From contig CANTFK010000825.1 of NCBI GenBank assembly GCA_947646735.1, positions 39,985 through 103,984 of the forward strand: 64,000 nt of DNA. The letters are read 5' to 3'. Source of the stretch: Peronospora farinosa. Its lineage: Eukaryota > Oomycota > Peronosporomycetes > Peronosporales > Peronosporaceae. Shown here in pieces: positions 19,211-30,554 of this stretch (the stretch's first letter is position 1; each line of letters starts with the position of its first letter). A model generated the notes under the pieces. The model was given only the letters and a program-made list of their open reading frames with translations. It searched no databases and had not been told where the DNA came from. The position numbers and the translations under genes were made by a program.

Positions 19211-19892
19211 TGTAGCGGAGCTACACTGTAGCTCTAATTCAGATGAAGACTTATTAGGCTCAAAGCCTCTTAGCTTTTACAACTAACTGGCTTATAGCCT
19301 TTGTAGTCTTTTTTTAGAACTAAATATATGTTGATGGCTCAAGCTGCTTAATTTTAAGGAACTAATTAAACGACTACGAAGTCTACCCGTTCTAAGAAAG
19401 TAGGAGGGACTTTTATTCTACAAGCAATAAACTTCAGGTTCAGAGAACCATCGCACAGAGTGCAAGGACAAGCTAGGAGCTAAAAGGTTCAAAGAACTAA
19501 CGAAGTGCACAAGAGAACAAGTCAGAATGACTTGCGATCTTAAACTCAAAAAGAGAGCTGATTTAATTTATGAACTAAGATTTTATGAATAATCCTCCTC
19601 TAAGTACCCTACACTATAATAATTACAATTACTGTATAGTAATTATAGTATGTCATTGCTTGTATCTGGATATGAAATCATTCAATTATCAGTGTTTGTT
19701 GTACTTATTACTACTGTATTAATTGTGAAACTGATACCAATAGTATAAGGTATAACTAATACCTTATAATATCATTAATCTTTAATAGCTTTTTTGAAGG
19801 ATCGGTATTAAAAAAAGCATAATATGCAATATAAAACTCAATCGTAATGTACTTTCGGTGTGATGTTACAACCGTCGTGTAACCCCGTTACA
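19211..19892 (-). repeat. 5' LTR of E3 (682 bp), diverged
   Basis: Same ends as the E2 LTR (TGTAGCGGAGCT ... CCCCGTTACA as printed) but with many substitutions and small insertions. This gives the relative age: E3 is much older than E2. Confidence 0.8.
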
Positions 19893-20341
19893 ATCAAGCT
19901 AATATAGAGTTTTTACTGACAATCAAAAACGATGCAATCAAGTAAACACGGCTTGATTGTTGTTGGTACTAAGCATAGATACGGAGCGGCTTGAAATAGC
20001 TCCTTTGCTGGGTAAGTAACGTTTATCGTCAAACACAATATAAGTGCACATAAAGGCAGCTTTCCTGCGTGAGTATACATTATACAGTGTTTTTGTCTGC
20101 TTCATATATGTCGGTCGTCCCTTTTTTTGTAAACCCGTTCAAGCTCTCCAAAATATTTTGTTAAGTAAGCTTTACGAATATAAACAAATATATTCTAGGA
20201 GCCCCAGGCTGGGGCTCCTTGCTGGAATCCCTCTCTCGTATAGTTTGTCACATTGAAATATTTTGATTTTCTTTCCAGTTGAGAAAAACATCACATGAAG
20301 AAATTAGTTTCTCAGTTAAGAAAAAGTATCCCATTAGGAAA
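19893..20341. other. Intergenic, no gene seen
   Basis: AT-rich sequence between E3 and the nuclease-like gene. A pyrimidine-rich stretch ending CAG at about 20278 could be a splice acceptor for an upstream exon, but no such exon could be read. Confidence 0.35.
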
Positions 20342-21204
20342 ATGAACATGACCGATAAGAAGAAAGAACAGCAGGAGAGTCTTGCGCAGCTCGTGCGCGA
20401 CTTGGAAACGAAAGAGACTTTGTGTCACGTCAAGGAATATCCTGAAGTGGAACTAAAGAAGTTGAATGAATACGTGAAGAAACACGGTCCACTCGTGAAC
20501 CCCGTTTTTGGTGAACAACCGGCATTTTTCATCGACGAAGGCCGCTTTGTTCCCTATCGAATGTTCGTGTACGGCAATTCGATAGTGACCACCAAGATCA
20601 TAAGAATCTTGGATGAATGGGCGAAGTGGTCAGGAGATGGAGGCAGAGTAACCATGCAAGGAGAGTTCATTTCCGGCACTGATGTTCGATTGCCGGCAAT
20701 CGCGTACACGCCTCGTGACACACATAGAGGTTCGTCGAATGGGTCAACGTGGACGTACCATGGAGAGCCGTCGCTCCTACATTCGTTGTTGAGATTGATA
20801 AGCTCTCTGGTCAAGGCTCCCAGCGCAGCGCTCTCGATCGAAAGATGCGAAATGAATATTTCAAGCATGGCGTCCGTTTGGGTTGGCTGATCGACCCACG
20901 CCCAGGTTATCAGCACATGTATGAGTACTATCTCGACGAAACTGGAGGCGTGCAATGCTCTGACAACACTGCTTGGAGAGATCTTAGTGGTGGCAATGTT
21001 CTTCCTGGCTTCACGCTTATGAGTACGGTTTTGGAGATGGTCCTGAATCAGGATCCAGGATCGTCAGAAGAAGAAGAAGTTGATTTGGAATGTCCTTATC
21101 CAACATGCAGACAACGATTCAGATATCCTGGTGCTTTCACCGCTCACGTTGAATGGCACCGTGCCGAACGTGCTCGTCAGAAGTATTTAGCGAAACGAAT
21201 GTAA
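20342..21204 (+). pseudogene. Uma2-like nuclease-fold protein with C-terminal C2H2 finger (frameshifted)
   Basis: Two frames make one protein. The first (ATG 20342, MNMTDKKKEQQESLAQLV) runs through VRLPAIAYTPRDTHR. A -1 shift between about 20735 and 20760 leads into APTFVVEIDKL ... SALDRKMRNEYF and GVRLGWLIDPRPGYQ. This order resembles the Uma2/DUF820 family, a PD-(D/E)XK nuclease fold. The usual 'PD' before the second strand reads P-A here, so a metal-binding Asp may be missing; E of VVEI and K of DRK are present. The C-terminus, after an acidic EEEE linker, is a zinc finger CPYPTCRQRF ... HVEWH (C2H2). No intron fits the frame change. It could be a recent pseudogene or an assembly error. 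Confidence 0.55.
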
Positions 21205-23327
21205 ACATTTCCGTTTGCGCTCCCTATTCGTCTGGTATAGCAGAGCCTCGAGCTCTGCCGTGTAATACACCACAGTCGCGTCATTTTATATTAACACCCA
21301 GCAGTAGATAGACTGCTTTACGGCCTTATTGTGTTGTTGGTTACCGCAACGTAGTCGCTATGCACGTAACTCATTTTTTGTCCGAAGATTAAAGAGCTAC
21401 TCTTTAACAACGTCAGAAAATCCTTCGTTTTGCTACTGCGTCATATTCCATGCCGTTGTAACGGTGGTCTGTTCAGGTTAGTTTTAAAAACTCTTTATTA
21501 AGTAAAAGCTCAGCACTATCAAACTTGTTTAATGAGAATTGCTTCGCCAGACCGATCACCTGCTCCGAAGCTTGAAGTTCACAGCAGAAATTGCTACGAG
21601 AGATTAATTCTTGTTACTTTATTAAGACGGTGCCGTAACACGTTGCGTATTTTTGTGAATATACACACGCTTGCTATCTGCAGACGGAGCGATGACGAGA
21701 CAACTGACGAGCTTACATGATAGCTATAAAATCGTGATCAACAACTTCCGGTAGAAGCTGGACCACGTGCCAAGCATGTTGACGGACTCCTTATTAAGCA
21801 CGAAATTCTCCAACTTGTTGTCGTCTCCTCGAGAGTGGTGCCATCGATACACTGTCAAGTCATGAATCGTCAAAGTGGTTTTGGCGTCCTTCTGAGTTGC
21901 TACGCGTAGAGGTTACAACTTGTTGCTCAATTAACACGTTGCCTCCAGACGTTGTGTGGCATAATATCGAGATATACAAGGATGCATACGATAGCAGTCT
22001 GTATAGCACTGACGGAACATTATAATTCGTCGAATCTTGGTGACGTCCATTTTGACGGAAGTCATACATTCGCTTCATGATGACCGATTCAAGAAGACTC
22101 GAGTACGCAACCTTCTCTCCAACATTGCACAATTATTGGTGTCGTTTTCCGGATGGTGACACAGTCAACTTGTTTCCTGCAGCATAATCATTATTACTTT
22201 TTCAATAACGAGATATGAGGCGATGATAAAGGCCATGGCTTAAAAATCGTCGAACCACTATCGTTATTATGATGCTCAAGAGATGTGTTTACTTGACATG
22301 TGTTCAGCGATTTATTTGTATTTAAAAGATCGCTGCTGTTCTGAGCAAAACTAACGTTTTAACCCGGTTCAGGTTAATGTGCAGCCTCACCACCGTTTCG
22401 TGCGTAGACACACACTCTCTTCGTCGTTCAGCAATTCCTTATATTCGAATCCAAATCTGTTTACGCCGTCCGGCGTTGTTCGTACTGACATTTCAGTCAC
22501 TCGCAACTATCGGATAATAGTCTGCTTCTGGTTCTCGTCCCGTCGCAGAATATACTTTCCAGATTGCAGGCAGCAAGTTGCGAAGATGTAAGAACTAACC
22601 TCCTTATGATCTCCACTTAGTCCATATGTTAAAAATTCCGTAGCAATAGACCATAATCGTGGCGTATCACTTGCATACCACCGGTCGAGGCAACTGGTTG
22701 CACAGCTGAGCCTTGGCAGTATATACGAGTACGTATGGTATCTCTTGCGAAAATCTATGATGCCAGCTGCGTCTGAAACTTCCGGCATGCATTGCTGTGT
22801 ACAATCTGTCAAACACCATTTATCTAATAGCCTGCAGATGCGGGCGAGTCGTGTGTGCGAGCGGCTGAAGCGAAAGATCTATCATGATCCAGGTGCAGCG
22901 TGCACTCTTAACTTTTATACTTTTACATGTAAATGTAAAGGTCACCTCCAAAATACAGGTGTGCTGCCGCTAAAAATTGTATGCTGGCCAGCCCCGAGTA
23001 AAAGGCCTTTTTGGTCGCCTCTTCAACTGGAGCGTAGTCGTTACATATAACCACTGGTGGCCGTCAGCTTCTCCCTGTAGTGCCATGAAGTGGTCCAATG
23101 GTCCTCGGCGCATGGTACAAGTTTGTGAAATTCGACCTTGGGTGCAACAGTACTTTAACTCCTCCTGTCTTGTGCAACGCAGCTCCCCAATAGGAAAGTG
23201 GCTGACTGTTCCTTGGGTTATACCCATCCGTTTTAATTTAACTTGCCAGCAAGGGTGTTTAGTAGTCATCATGACACAAAATAAAGTTTGTAGGATATGG
23301 AAATGACAAAAGCTAGAAGCAATTGCA
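21205..23327. other. Long intergenic stretch, no gene seen
   Basis: About 2.1 kb with only short frames lacking family resemblance. Small palindromes occur (for example TTAAAGAG / CTCTTTAA near 21390). It may hold degraded repeats, but none could be named. Confidence 0.35.
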
Positions 23328-23765
23328 CCTTCGGTCTTCGATTTGGGTCCAAGTCTCCATCTCTAGTATTGCAGCCATCGGCTCCTCCAGCTAAAATGAG
23401 CTCTATAGCCAAACGTAAATGCAACGGCTTCTTCTTGCCCCTTCCAGTCGTGAGAGTTGTGATGGTCACCATCGTTTTTCGAGCCGAGTACGGCACGAAG
23501 TTCATCCATGTCACATAATTAAAGGCCCTGCTTAAGTTGTCGGGGTCAAGCTCTTGACGGATTACGTCGACTTATCTTCTCCAGAAGCCACTTGTATGTC
23601 CTTCGTCTGGATCGCCTTTATCGTCCTGCTAGCCGAGGTGCTCGTCTGGGTCGCCCTTATCACATTCATCGTACTCAATATTCCGGCCGCCATCTTGCAT
23701 ACCAAGAAGTTGTACTGGCAATAGGCGGCAGTCTTCGGACTCATTGCGCTTTTCAATGACCTAAA
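23328..23765 (+). pseudogene. 5' fragment of an SLC44 (choline-transporter-like) gene
   Basis: Clearly homologous at nucleotide level to 61830-62303, the 5' part of the intact SLC44 gene in the same orientation. Shared blocks include CTCTAGTATTGCAG, CTCCAGCTAAAATGAGCTCT and GCCGAGGTGCTCGTCTGGGT. The copy has internal deletions, a stop after HVT (near 23517) and TAG near 23720, and it ends after about 440 bp. It includes sequence upstream of the inner ATG, so it is a DNA-level duplicate of the gene's front end. Confidence 0.8.
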
Positions 23766-24179
23766 CTGGAAAGTTCATTTTGCGTAAACAGAAGCGGTCA
23801 TTAATAGGTGCGAGAGTATACATTGACTGAAGTTTGGCAACGGAATGTCAAGACGGTTGCTGAGGTTGTTAGCACACCAAGTAAGAGGTGGGGTTATGTT
23901 ATGCATTATTGGAAACAACGTATTCGCAGACGCCATGAACTCAACATTTGTTTTTACAGAAATTCACTTAATCTGTCGTCTATGTCAGTGTCATGAAAAT
24001 ACCGTATACATGTATACCGTGCTGAAAATATCATTCAAATATTATATTATATTTCCCTAATGTACAGTATTTTTAGGAATAAGTACTTCTCGGAGATTTG
24101 AAGTAACGTTAGTGCGTCATACCGGTATTTCAGAGGTCCATCCAATCCTGTAATTCATTCAACTCACGCGATAGTAAAG
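23766..24179. other. Intergenic, upstream of the helicase
   Basis: AT-rich. Presumed promoter of the helicase gene. No gene or clear regulatory motif was read. Confidence 0.35.
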
Positions 24180-27002
24180 ATGGAGACTACCATACCAAAG
24201 GAAAATAAATATTTAATTATGGGGTACAATGTGGAGTTTCCAAGTAGTAAACAGCCATTTCCAGCACAATTTGCAGTAATGAACAAAGTGTTAACGGCTC
24301 TTAAAACCAAGCAACATGCGCTGCTTGAGTCTCCCACTGGTAGTGGCAAAACTCTAGCATTATTGTGCTCAACTCTGACGTTTCAAAAACAATTTTTTCA
24401 CGATCAAGTAATGGCTTTAAAGAAAAAGGAAAACGATCCAAAGTTTCAAGAGCAGGAGGCTAAGAAAGAGGCTCAGGAAGCGCAATTACGGGCATTGGAG
24501 GTACAGAGAACGATGATGGAGGCTCAAGAACAGATTGCACAAGCGCGGAAGCAGAGACAAAAGATTGAAAATAATGAATTGAATGTTAACAATATTCAGA
24601 AATCAACTATAGAAACAGTTCAAAAGGAGGAACAAGACGATGAAATGATAGCTACACAACCAAATCTTGACGGACAATGGCTGAGTACGAGAAAACGAGA
24701 GATAGAGAGAGGATTCACTGCAACAAAAAAGACGAGAAAGTTGCCTCAGTCATTCGCCATTGCAGCGGAAAAAGTAGATACTTCTCAATCGGTGCAGGAT
24801 AAAGAGGTTGACGTGTCGGCTGCTGGATTAGACCGCAAAGCCAAGGAGAAACAAGTGGTGCCACTGCAGATTTTCTTCTGCTCACGAACACACTCGCAGT
24901 TAGCACAGGTGGTGGATGAGCTTAAGAATTGTCCTGTGTCGTATTTCGACTCACCCGAAGACTCTGACACCTTCACAAAACAGCTGCAGACGTGTGTACT
25001 TGGCTCTAAACGAAACATGTGTGTCAACCGCAAAGTGAATCGCGATCCGCTGCAGGTGGACGACAAATGTCAACAGGCACGTGAGGAATCGTCGTGCTCG
25101 TATTATAGAAAACGCAGCAAAGTCAGCGACTTGCGCCGGACCGTGCCGCCTGTGTGGGATATCGAAGACATCGTGAAACTGGCACAAAAGCACCGTGAGT
25201 GTGCCTACTTCTACGCGCGCGAAGCGCTAGACCGTGCAAACATCGTCTTTGCACCCTACAACTATCTGCTGGATCCGTCGATCCGCGCGGCGGTGGGAAT
25301 TAAGCTCGAAGACTCAATCATCGTGCTGGATGAAGCACATAATGTGGAAGATACATGTCGATCCAGTGCCAGTGTCGAGGTGACTACGGATGTATTGGCG
25401 GCGTCAATTAAGGCGTTTTCAATCGTGATTAAGCACGGCAATCGACCAGAGGCATACAAATCCCTACTCAAGCTGCTGAATGGTATCAGCCGTTGGTTAC
25501 AAGGCGTGGATTCGAATGCTAATGCCATTCTTGAGTCCTCAGGTTATGAAGAGAAAAGTAAGGTCTGGGATGGCGTTGATGCACTAGCCATGCTTGCAGA
25601 GTATTCTGGCCTGACAAAAGACAGCTTTGCCCAAGTGAAAGCGGACGTACACGAAGTACGCGAGTATGAAAACGACTTGGGCAATCGGGAGGCTGCGACA
25701 AACCCAACAGGAACCTCAATTCTCTTAGGTGCGTTGGCATTGACAACGGTGCAAAACATTATGAGTGTAGTGGATTACATGTTCCGCGACAATCTCAAGT
25801 ATATCGACGATTTCAAGCTGGTGGTAGTAAAGTCTAAGTCATCGTGGAAAGAAAATGCGAGTTTCCGGTCTCCCACTAAGAGAAATGGCGATGAGTGGGA
25901 ACTAAAAATGTGTATCTGGTGCCTGAATGCAGCCGTGGCATTCTCTGATATTGCAAACCAGGCGCATAGCGTCATTCTTACGTCTGGTACATTGAGTCCC
26001 ATGGAGTCATTTGCTGGCGAGTTGGGTGTAAATTTTTCCATACGTCTTGAGGCGAACCATGTCGTAAACATGCGCAAGCAGGTGTTTATTGGAGCTGTCA
26101 TGCACGGTCCTGGCAACGTCGACCTTCAGTCCACGTACAACAACCAGCAGGATCCGAGATACCAAGACTCGATAGGTCATTTGCTATTGCAGTACTCACA
26201 AGTGATTCCAGGCGGCATTCTCATGTTCTTTCCGTCCTACTCGCTGCTAAATAAACTTACAACACGCTGGAAGAAGACGAAGTTGTGGAGTGAAATCGAG
26301 CAGTATAAAATTGTTTACTCAGAACCACGTAACGCTGGAAAGGATTTCGATGCCCTTTTGGAAGATTACAAGAACACGATCACGAAATGCTCAGTGGTTG
26401 TAGCAGCTGGTGACAATGGCAGTGTAGCACCAGAAAACCAGACTACAGGCGCCATCTTTTTGGCGGTTTATCGCGGCAAAGTGAGTGAGGGTATCGATTT
26501 CTCGAACGACAACGCACGGGCTGTTCTTTGTGTGGGAATCCCCTTTCCAAGCGTAAAGGAGTTGCAAGTGTCTCTGAAGCGCAAGTACCAAGACGAGAAG
26601 AGCCGTCTGAACATGATGCTCGTGAATGGCCATACTTGGTACCAATTGCAAGCGTTTCGTGCGCTTAACCAAGCACTCGGACGTTGCATTCGCCATCGCC
26701 AGGATTATGGCGCCATTATGCTGCTCGATTCTAGACATCGCTTTAACAAGCATACCAAGTCGCTTTCGAAGTGGATGCGGCCGTTCATTCAGGAGTTCGA
26801 GCACTCGCAGATGTGCGTGCCGATGTTCAGTGATTTTTTTCAAAGGAATTACTCGGAGCTGCTACAGCCCATGCCGTCACCCCCGGTCGAACCAGCTGTA
26901 TCGACGTCGCCAAAGTGGAAGATGAAGCGAGAACCACTAGTTCTCGAGTACGAGGTCAGGGCAAGAAGGGCAAGAAGAATAGCGCCAAGGCAAACCGCAT
27001 AA
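24180..27002 (+). CDS. FANCJ/BRIP1-like iron-sulfur DNA helicase
   Basis: A superfamily 2 XPD-type 5'-3' DNA helicase, expected in the nucleus in crosslink and replication repair. Residues 51-58 are Walker A (SPTGSGKT). A coiled, Glu/Gln/Lys-rich insert follows, then FCSRTHSQL (Ia). Four Fe-S cluster cysteines are likely in RNMC, DDKC, SSC and REC. Then APYNYLLDP, the DEAH box at about 384-387, LTSGTLSPM, VSEGIDF, and motif VI QALGRCIRH. PYNYLLD and QALGRCIRH favour FANCJ over RTEL1 or DDX11. As written it ends APRQTA at 27002 (940 aa). However, the -1 frame from about 26910 to 27139 looks like a natural tail (EARTTSSRVRGQGKKGKK ... QNNVFSIFHGQAPKK), so the true C-terminus may be frameshifted here. 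Confidence 0.88.
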   Translation: METTIPKENKYLIMGYNVEFPSSKQPFPAQFAVMNKVLTALKTKQHALLESPTGSGKTLALLCSTLTFQKQFFHDQVMALKKKENDPKFQEQEAKKEAQEAQLRALEVQRTMMEAQEQIAQARKQRQKIENNELNVNNIQKSTIETVQKEEQDDEMIATQPNLDGQWLSTRKREIERGFTATKKTRKLPQSFAIAAEKVDTSQSVQDKEVDVSAAGLDRKAKEKQVVPLQIFFCSRTHSQLAQVVDELKNCPVSYFDSPEDSDTFTKQLQTCVLGSKRNMCVNRKVNRDPLQVDDKCQQAREESSCSYYRKRSKVSDLRRTVPPVWDIEDIVKLAQKHRECAYFYAREALDRANIVFAPYNYLLDPSIRAAVGIKLEDSIIVLDEAHNVEDTCRSSASVEVTTDVLAASIKAFSIVIKHGNRPEAYKSLLKLLNGISRWLQGVDSNANAILESSGYEEKSKVWDGVDALAMLAEYSGLTKDSFAQVKADVHEVREYENDLGNREAATNPTGTSILLGALALTTVQNIMSVVDYMFRDNLKYIDDFKLVVVKSKSSWKENASFRSPTKRNGDEWELKMCIWCLNAAVAFSDIANQAHSVILTSGTLSPMESFAGELGVNFSIRLEANHVVNMRKQVFIGAVMHGPGNVDLQSTYNNQQDPRYQDSIGHLLLQYSQVIPGGILMFFPSYSLLNKLTTRWKKTKLWSEIEQYKIVYSEPRNAGKDFDALLEDYKNTITKCSVVVAAGDNGSVAPENQTTGAIFLAVYRGKVSEGIDFSNDNARAVLCVGIPFPSVKELQVSLKRKYQDEKSRLNMMLVNGHTWYQLQAFRALNQALGRCIRHRQDYGAIMLLDSRHRFNKHTKSLSKWMRPFIQEFEHSQMCVPMFSDFFQRNYSELLQPMPSPPVEPAVSTSPKWKMKREPLVLEYEVRARRARRIAPRQTA

Positions 27003-27139
27003 CGACACCCTCACTTTCATCGACCATGGCAACCGTAAAAAAGGTTATGGCAGAGCGAAAGCAGGAGTCGAATCTGCAAAACAATGTTTTTTCGATATTT
27101 CACGGACAGGCTCCGAAGAAGTCAGAGAGAGAAGACTAA

Positions 27140-28328
27140 TAATTGCTTCAAGAAGTATCCATCCATTTTCTTGCAAAATAACAATTGTCAATGCGGCTCT
27201 TCGTTGTCTCGCAACACCTTCATTTACAAAGTCAAAATTCTACACTTGCGGTACATGTTCAGGGTAGATGGCCTTGCATTAAGGGTTATACAATAGGTGG
27301 TGACGCTCGTGCTGCTCTTCCCGTGGTTGCTCTTCGAGTCAATCATAGAGAGCGGATCCTTGAAAACGTTATTGACAACGCACAAAGTCTCATAGGAGTC
27401 CCAACTTCTGTCGTTATCTGTGACATCCACAGTCCCGTCACGTCTGGAAATAGCACTTATGAAGAGGAACGATTCGAATCTAGTCACAAGTATGGATTAA
27501 ATAAGTTAGAGACGACTAAAAAGTTCAGTTACTCTTATTCCTCTTGATGTAGCCGTGCCGAAAGACATTGAAGGTGATAAATAGAGCAAAAGTAAGGAAA
27601 ATGGACTGAGGAGACGGATCAATTGATGAAAAATGCAGATGCCGACGAAAGAAAAGGAGTAAGGCAAACTTTGCCTACAAGACGGACAGCATGATAATAT
27701 TCTCGACACATAAACACTTGCTTCTTAGCTGAGAAACTGGTACTTGAAGAAGATTTATAGAGTTAAGAGCTTCTAGCAGTGCATGTCGAGTGCAGTGCTA
27801 TCGCAGGTTTAATGGACGACACAATTCTGATCAGGAATATTGCTAATTAGAGCGTAGTTAGAAAATTTGAGATCGCTATTTAGCTGAACTTTTTTCGTTG
27901 TGTATTTTAACCTAGCCCAGATTTGCAATTTGCAGCAAAATGTATGTTTAGAACGCCAATCTGATTCCTACCATTTTAACCTATACTGCAATAGAAATTT
28001 AAAGACAACAATAGTGTAGACACGTCAAATTAGGCCAAATATATGTTAGCTTCCACTTTAGCAACTAACTTTTGTATTTTAATCTGACAATAAGAACACT
28101 GCTACATTGTATTGACTGACACAAAGTTTGTCGACTCCTGAGCACTGTTTATCAGCAAGAAATAATGGGTCTTTTACCCAAATCTCCCATCAACCGCTTC
28201 AATCCCATTTCACGTGGTCCACATCCCCCACCTGATCCAAAAGGACAGTTTTTGAGAGAAGTTTGTTCATTCTTGAATCAAGTCGTCGTCGTCATCATCA
28301 AGTCTAATTTTGGAATTAATATAATTTC
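27140..28328. other. Intergenic between helicase and MFS gene
   Basis: AT-rich, no gene seen. GTTCATTCTTGAATC at about 28265 loosely resembles the oomycete initiator (TCATTY..CA), about 60 bp before the MFS start. Confidence 0.35.
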
Positions 28329-30554
28329 ATGGTGAGTCTTGTAGTACCGCCGCCGTTAACAAAGGCTGAACGTCGTGAACGCTTTATGAAAAAGACACGT
28401 GCTGAGGCGAGTTATGTGTTTAAATATCTGATTGTGACACAAATTATCGTCTATCTCGAAGCTGGCTCGATTCCGTGTCTATTGGACCAATTAAGTGTTT
28501 CACTTGATCTTGATGCAACGCAACAAGGGGCTTTGGGTGGTGTTGTGTATCTCGCACTTAGTGCGGCATCTCCCCTTTGTGCTTATTTCCTTCATCATTT
28601 TAATCCACGTCTTGTCTTGGGATTTAGTCTACTGGCTAATAATGTGGCTGTCTTGATGCTTGCACTTACTCCTATTGGCTACAGTTTTAGTGCTAATATG
28701 CTCATTTTAGCACGAGCAGCAGTGGGATTTACACAAGCTTTCCCGTGTATTTATACCCCACTTTGGGTCGATGAATACGCACCAAGAGAAAAGGTTGCCG
28801 GATGGATGAGTTATCTCCAAGGAAGTGTCCCCATGGGCGTCATGCTTGGCTATTTTGCAGGCACAGTGAGCAATTGGATTGTACCGGAGAGCTCGACGCT
28901 TATGCAGACGTGGCGTTGGCCTTTTCTACTGCAGTTTGTAGCCTTGTTGCCTATTAATGTCGCGATCTTTTTCGTACCGACGAAACATCTCGTGATTCGA
29001 AGTGATATCGATCGAGATGTTGTAGGAAGTGGAGGGACACAGAGCTCAAGTGAAAGCTCATCTGATGGCTGTACAGATGGGGAAACGCAGATGATCGAGG
29101 TGGCATCCACGACCAGTGTACAGAAGGAGGAAGGCGTTGCTGTAGAAAGCAGCTATCAGCATGAAGACGACGAGGTGCACGAAGAAGGAGCTGCGTCGAG
29201 TGACAGTGGGATACAGCCGCTTCATAGTGGACGGGGAGGCTTCTTGAGTGCACGCGGCAGGTCTGGTTTTAATTTGCACAGCTTTCTAGACGATAATGTG
29301 GCCGGCACACCAATGAGTGCAAGGTCAACGACGTATCATGACGAGGAAGACGCACTGCTTGCTAGCGCGAGCATGTACGGCGTGAGCAACAAGCGCAGCT
29401 TCCAACAGCTTCTCCAGAACCAGCAGCAGCAGTACCACTTTGCTCAATGTGAAGAGACTGTTGGAGCGGCTTCACTGCGGCGAACTGTGATCCGACCTCC
29501 TAGCGTGCGCGGTACGACGCTATTGGATACGGTTGCAGATGAACAGGAGAATGACGATAGCACTGTCAGTGCTCCCGCGGCGATCTCAACGTCGCCAGTT
29601 AATGCCAAGGCTTCCGGGGTCGACGCTGTCATCTCTGTACCTTCACCTACGGTGCAGGAGCCGACATCGCCGGTGTCCAAGACTCCCGCTCATGTGCCAC
29701 CAACATACGGCGCCTTGGACAGAGTAGTTGCCTCAATGAGTTCTCCGCCAACGTCGCCGCGAATAAATATGCTGGAGGCAGAAGATGAGTTTGAGGTGTA
29801 CAGCCAAGGCGCGTTCTCGGAAGGCGTGTATGAGCTGTTGCATATGCCCGTGTTCTGTCTGATTGTGTTTGGCCTCACGACAGTGTACTTCGTTGTCACG
29901 GGCGTGCAGTACTGGAGCACCATCTACATGATCAAGTCGCTGCATGCATCCAAGTATCTCGTTAACGCGCTTTTCGTGGTCGTCTCTGGCACAGGACCTA
30001 TCCTGGGCGTATTTTTTGGTGGATGGCTGATTGACCGATCTGGAGGATATATCGGCGTGGAGCAGCGTGCGAGGGCACTGGGTATTTGCATGAGTCTGGG
30101 GCTGACAGCCTTCTTTATTTCGGCGGTGGCGACGTTCTTCGACAACGTCTTTATTACCTCCGGCTTCTTGTGGTTGTTACTTTTCTTCGGCGGCGCAATC
30201 CTACCAGCTTGCACAGGCATCTTCATCTCGGTAGTGCCTGCTGAACACCGTGCGCTCGCTTCTTCATTTTCCGTCATGGTCTTTAACCTGTTTGGTTACT
30301 CGCTCTCTCCCTACCTCACGGGTCTTATCATGGAGTGGGTCATTTCGAAGCAGGGACAGCCGAACAGCTACTTCGAGAACTGTGACGAAGCATGCGCTTA
30401 CAGGATCGGATTTCGGTTCTGTCTGTGTTGGTCCGTGTGGTCCGTCCTCTGTATCGGTTCCGCATGGCACATCGCTTCTCGGCAGGCAGAGGAAGCTCGC
30501 CGGGTGCAACACTTTTACTCCGCGCAGCGTCCAGCACTTGCGGAAGAATGCTGA
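28329..30554 (+). CDS. Spinster-like major facilitator superfamily transporter
   Basis: A 741-residue single-exon polytopic membrane protein. Six N-terminal helices (about 35-220) start with FKYLIVTQIIVYLEAGSIP. A very long polar cytoplasmic loop (about 230-500, rich in Ser, Glu and poly-Gln) follows. Then six C-terminal helices begin with VFCLIVFGLTTVYFVVTG. Signatures include GILGGVVYL-like TQQGALGGVVYL, a G-x-x-x-D/R loop and VPAEHRALASSFSVMVFNLF followed by SPYLTGLIMEW. The last two match the spinster (SPNS) family, lysosomal or plasma-membrane lipid/lysolipid transporters in animals. Substrate here is unknown. The oversized central loop is unusual for the family. It is convergent with the CSN2 gene, 252 bp between stops. 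Confidence 0.8.
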   Translation: MVSLVVPPPLTKAERRERFMKKTRAEASYVFKYLIVTQIIVYLEAGSIPCLLDQLSVSLDLDATQQGALGGVVYLALSAASPLCAYFLHHFNPRLVLGFSLLANNVAVLMLALTPIGYSFSANMLILARAAVGFTQAFPCIYTPLWVDEYAPREKVAGWMSYLQGSVPMGVMLGYFAGTVSNWIVPESSTLMQTWRWPFLLQFVALLPINVAIFFVPTKHLVIRSDIDRDVVGSGGTQSSSESSSDGCTDGETQMIEVASTTSVQKEEGVAVESSYQHEDDEVHEEGAASSDSGIQPLHSGRGGFLSARGRSGFNLHSFLDDNVAGTPMSARSTTYHDEEDALLASASMYGVSNKRSFQQLLQNQQQQYHFAQCEETVGAASLRRTVIRPPSVRGTTLLDTVADEQENDDSTVSAPAAISTSPVNAKASGVDAVISVPSPTVQEPTSPVSKTPAHVPPTYGALDRVVASMSSPPTSPRINMLEAEDEFEVYSQGAFSEGVYELLHMPVFCLIVFGLTTVYFVVTGVQYWSTIYMIKSLHASKYLVNALFVVVSGTGPILGVFFGGWLIDRSGGYIGVEQRARALGICMSLGLTAFFISAVATFFDNVFITSGFLWLLLFFGGAILPACTGIFISVVPAEHRALASSFSVMVFNLFGYSLSPYLTGLIMEWVISKQGQPNSYFENCDEACAYRIGFRFCLCWSVWSVLCIGSAWHIASRQAEEARRVQHFYSAQRPALAEEC

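Larger units (their letters stand above)
16859..19892 (-). mobile_element. Truncated Gypsy element E3 (relative of E2)
   Basis: On the minus strand: 5' LTR (19892-19211), primer-binding site, degenerate gag, protease and linker, ending abruptly at the RT start (near 16859). All of RT, RNase H, integrase and the 3' LTR are missing. It matches E2 13.9-11.1 kb with many substitutions and stops, except for a block at 17643-18205 that looks identical to E2 12377-12940. The linker has one repeat unit instead of E2's five. It is clearly older than E2, apart from that block. Confidence 0.85.

Noticed and set aside
24180..27002. RTEL1 or DDX11 orthologue
   Set aside because: Same helicase group, but PYNYLLD after the Fe-S region and QALGRCIRH match FANCJ/BRIP1 best.
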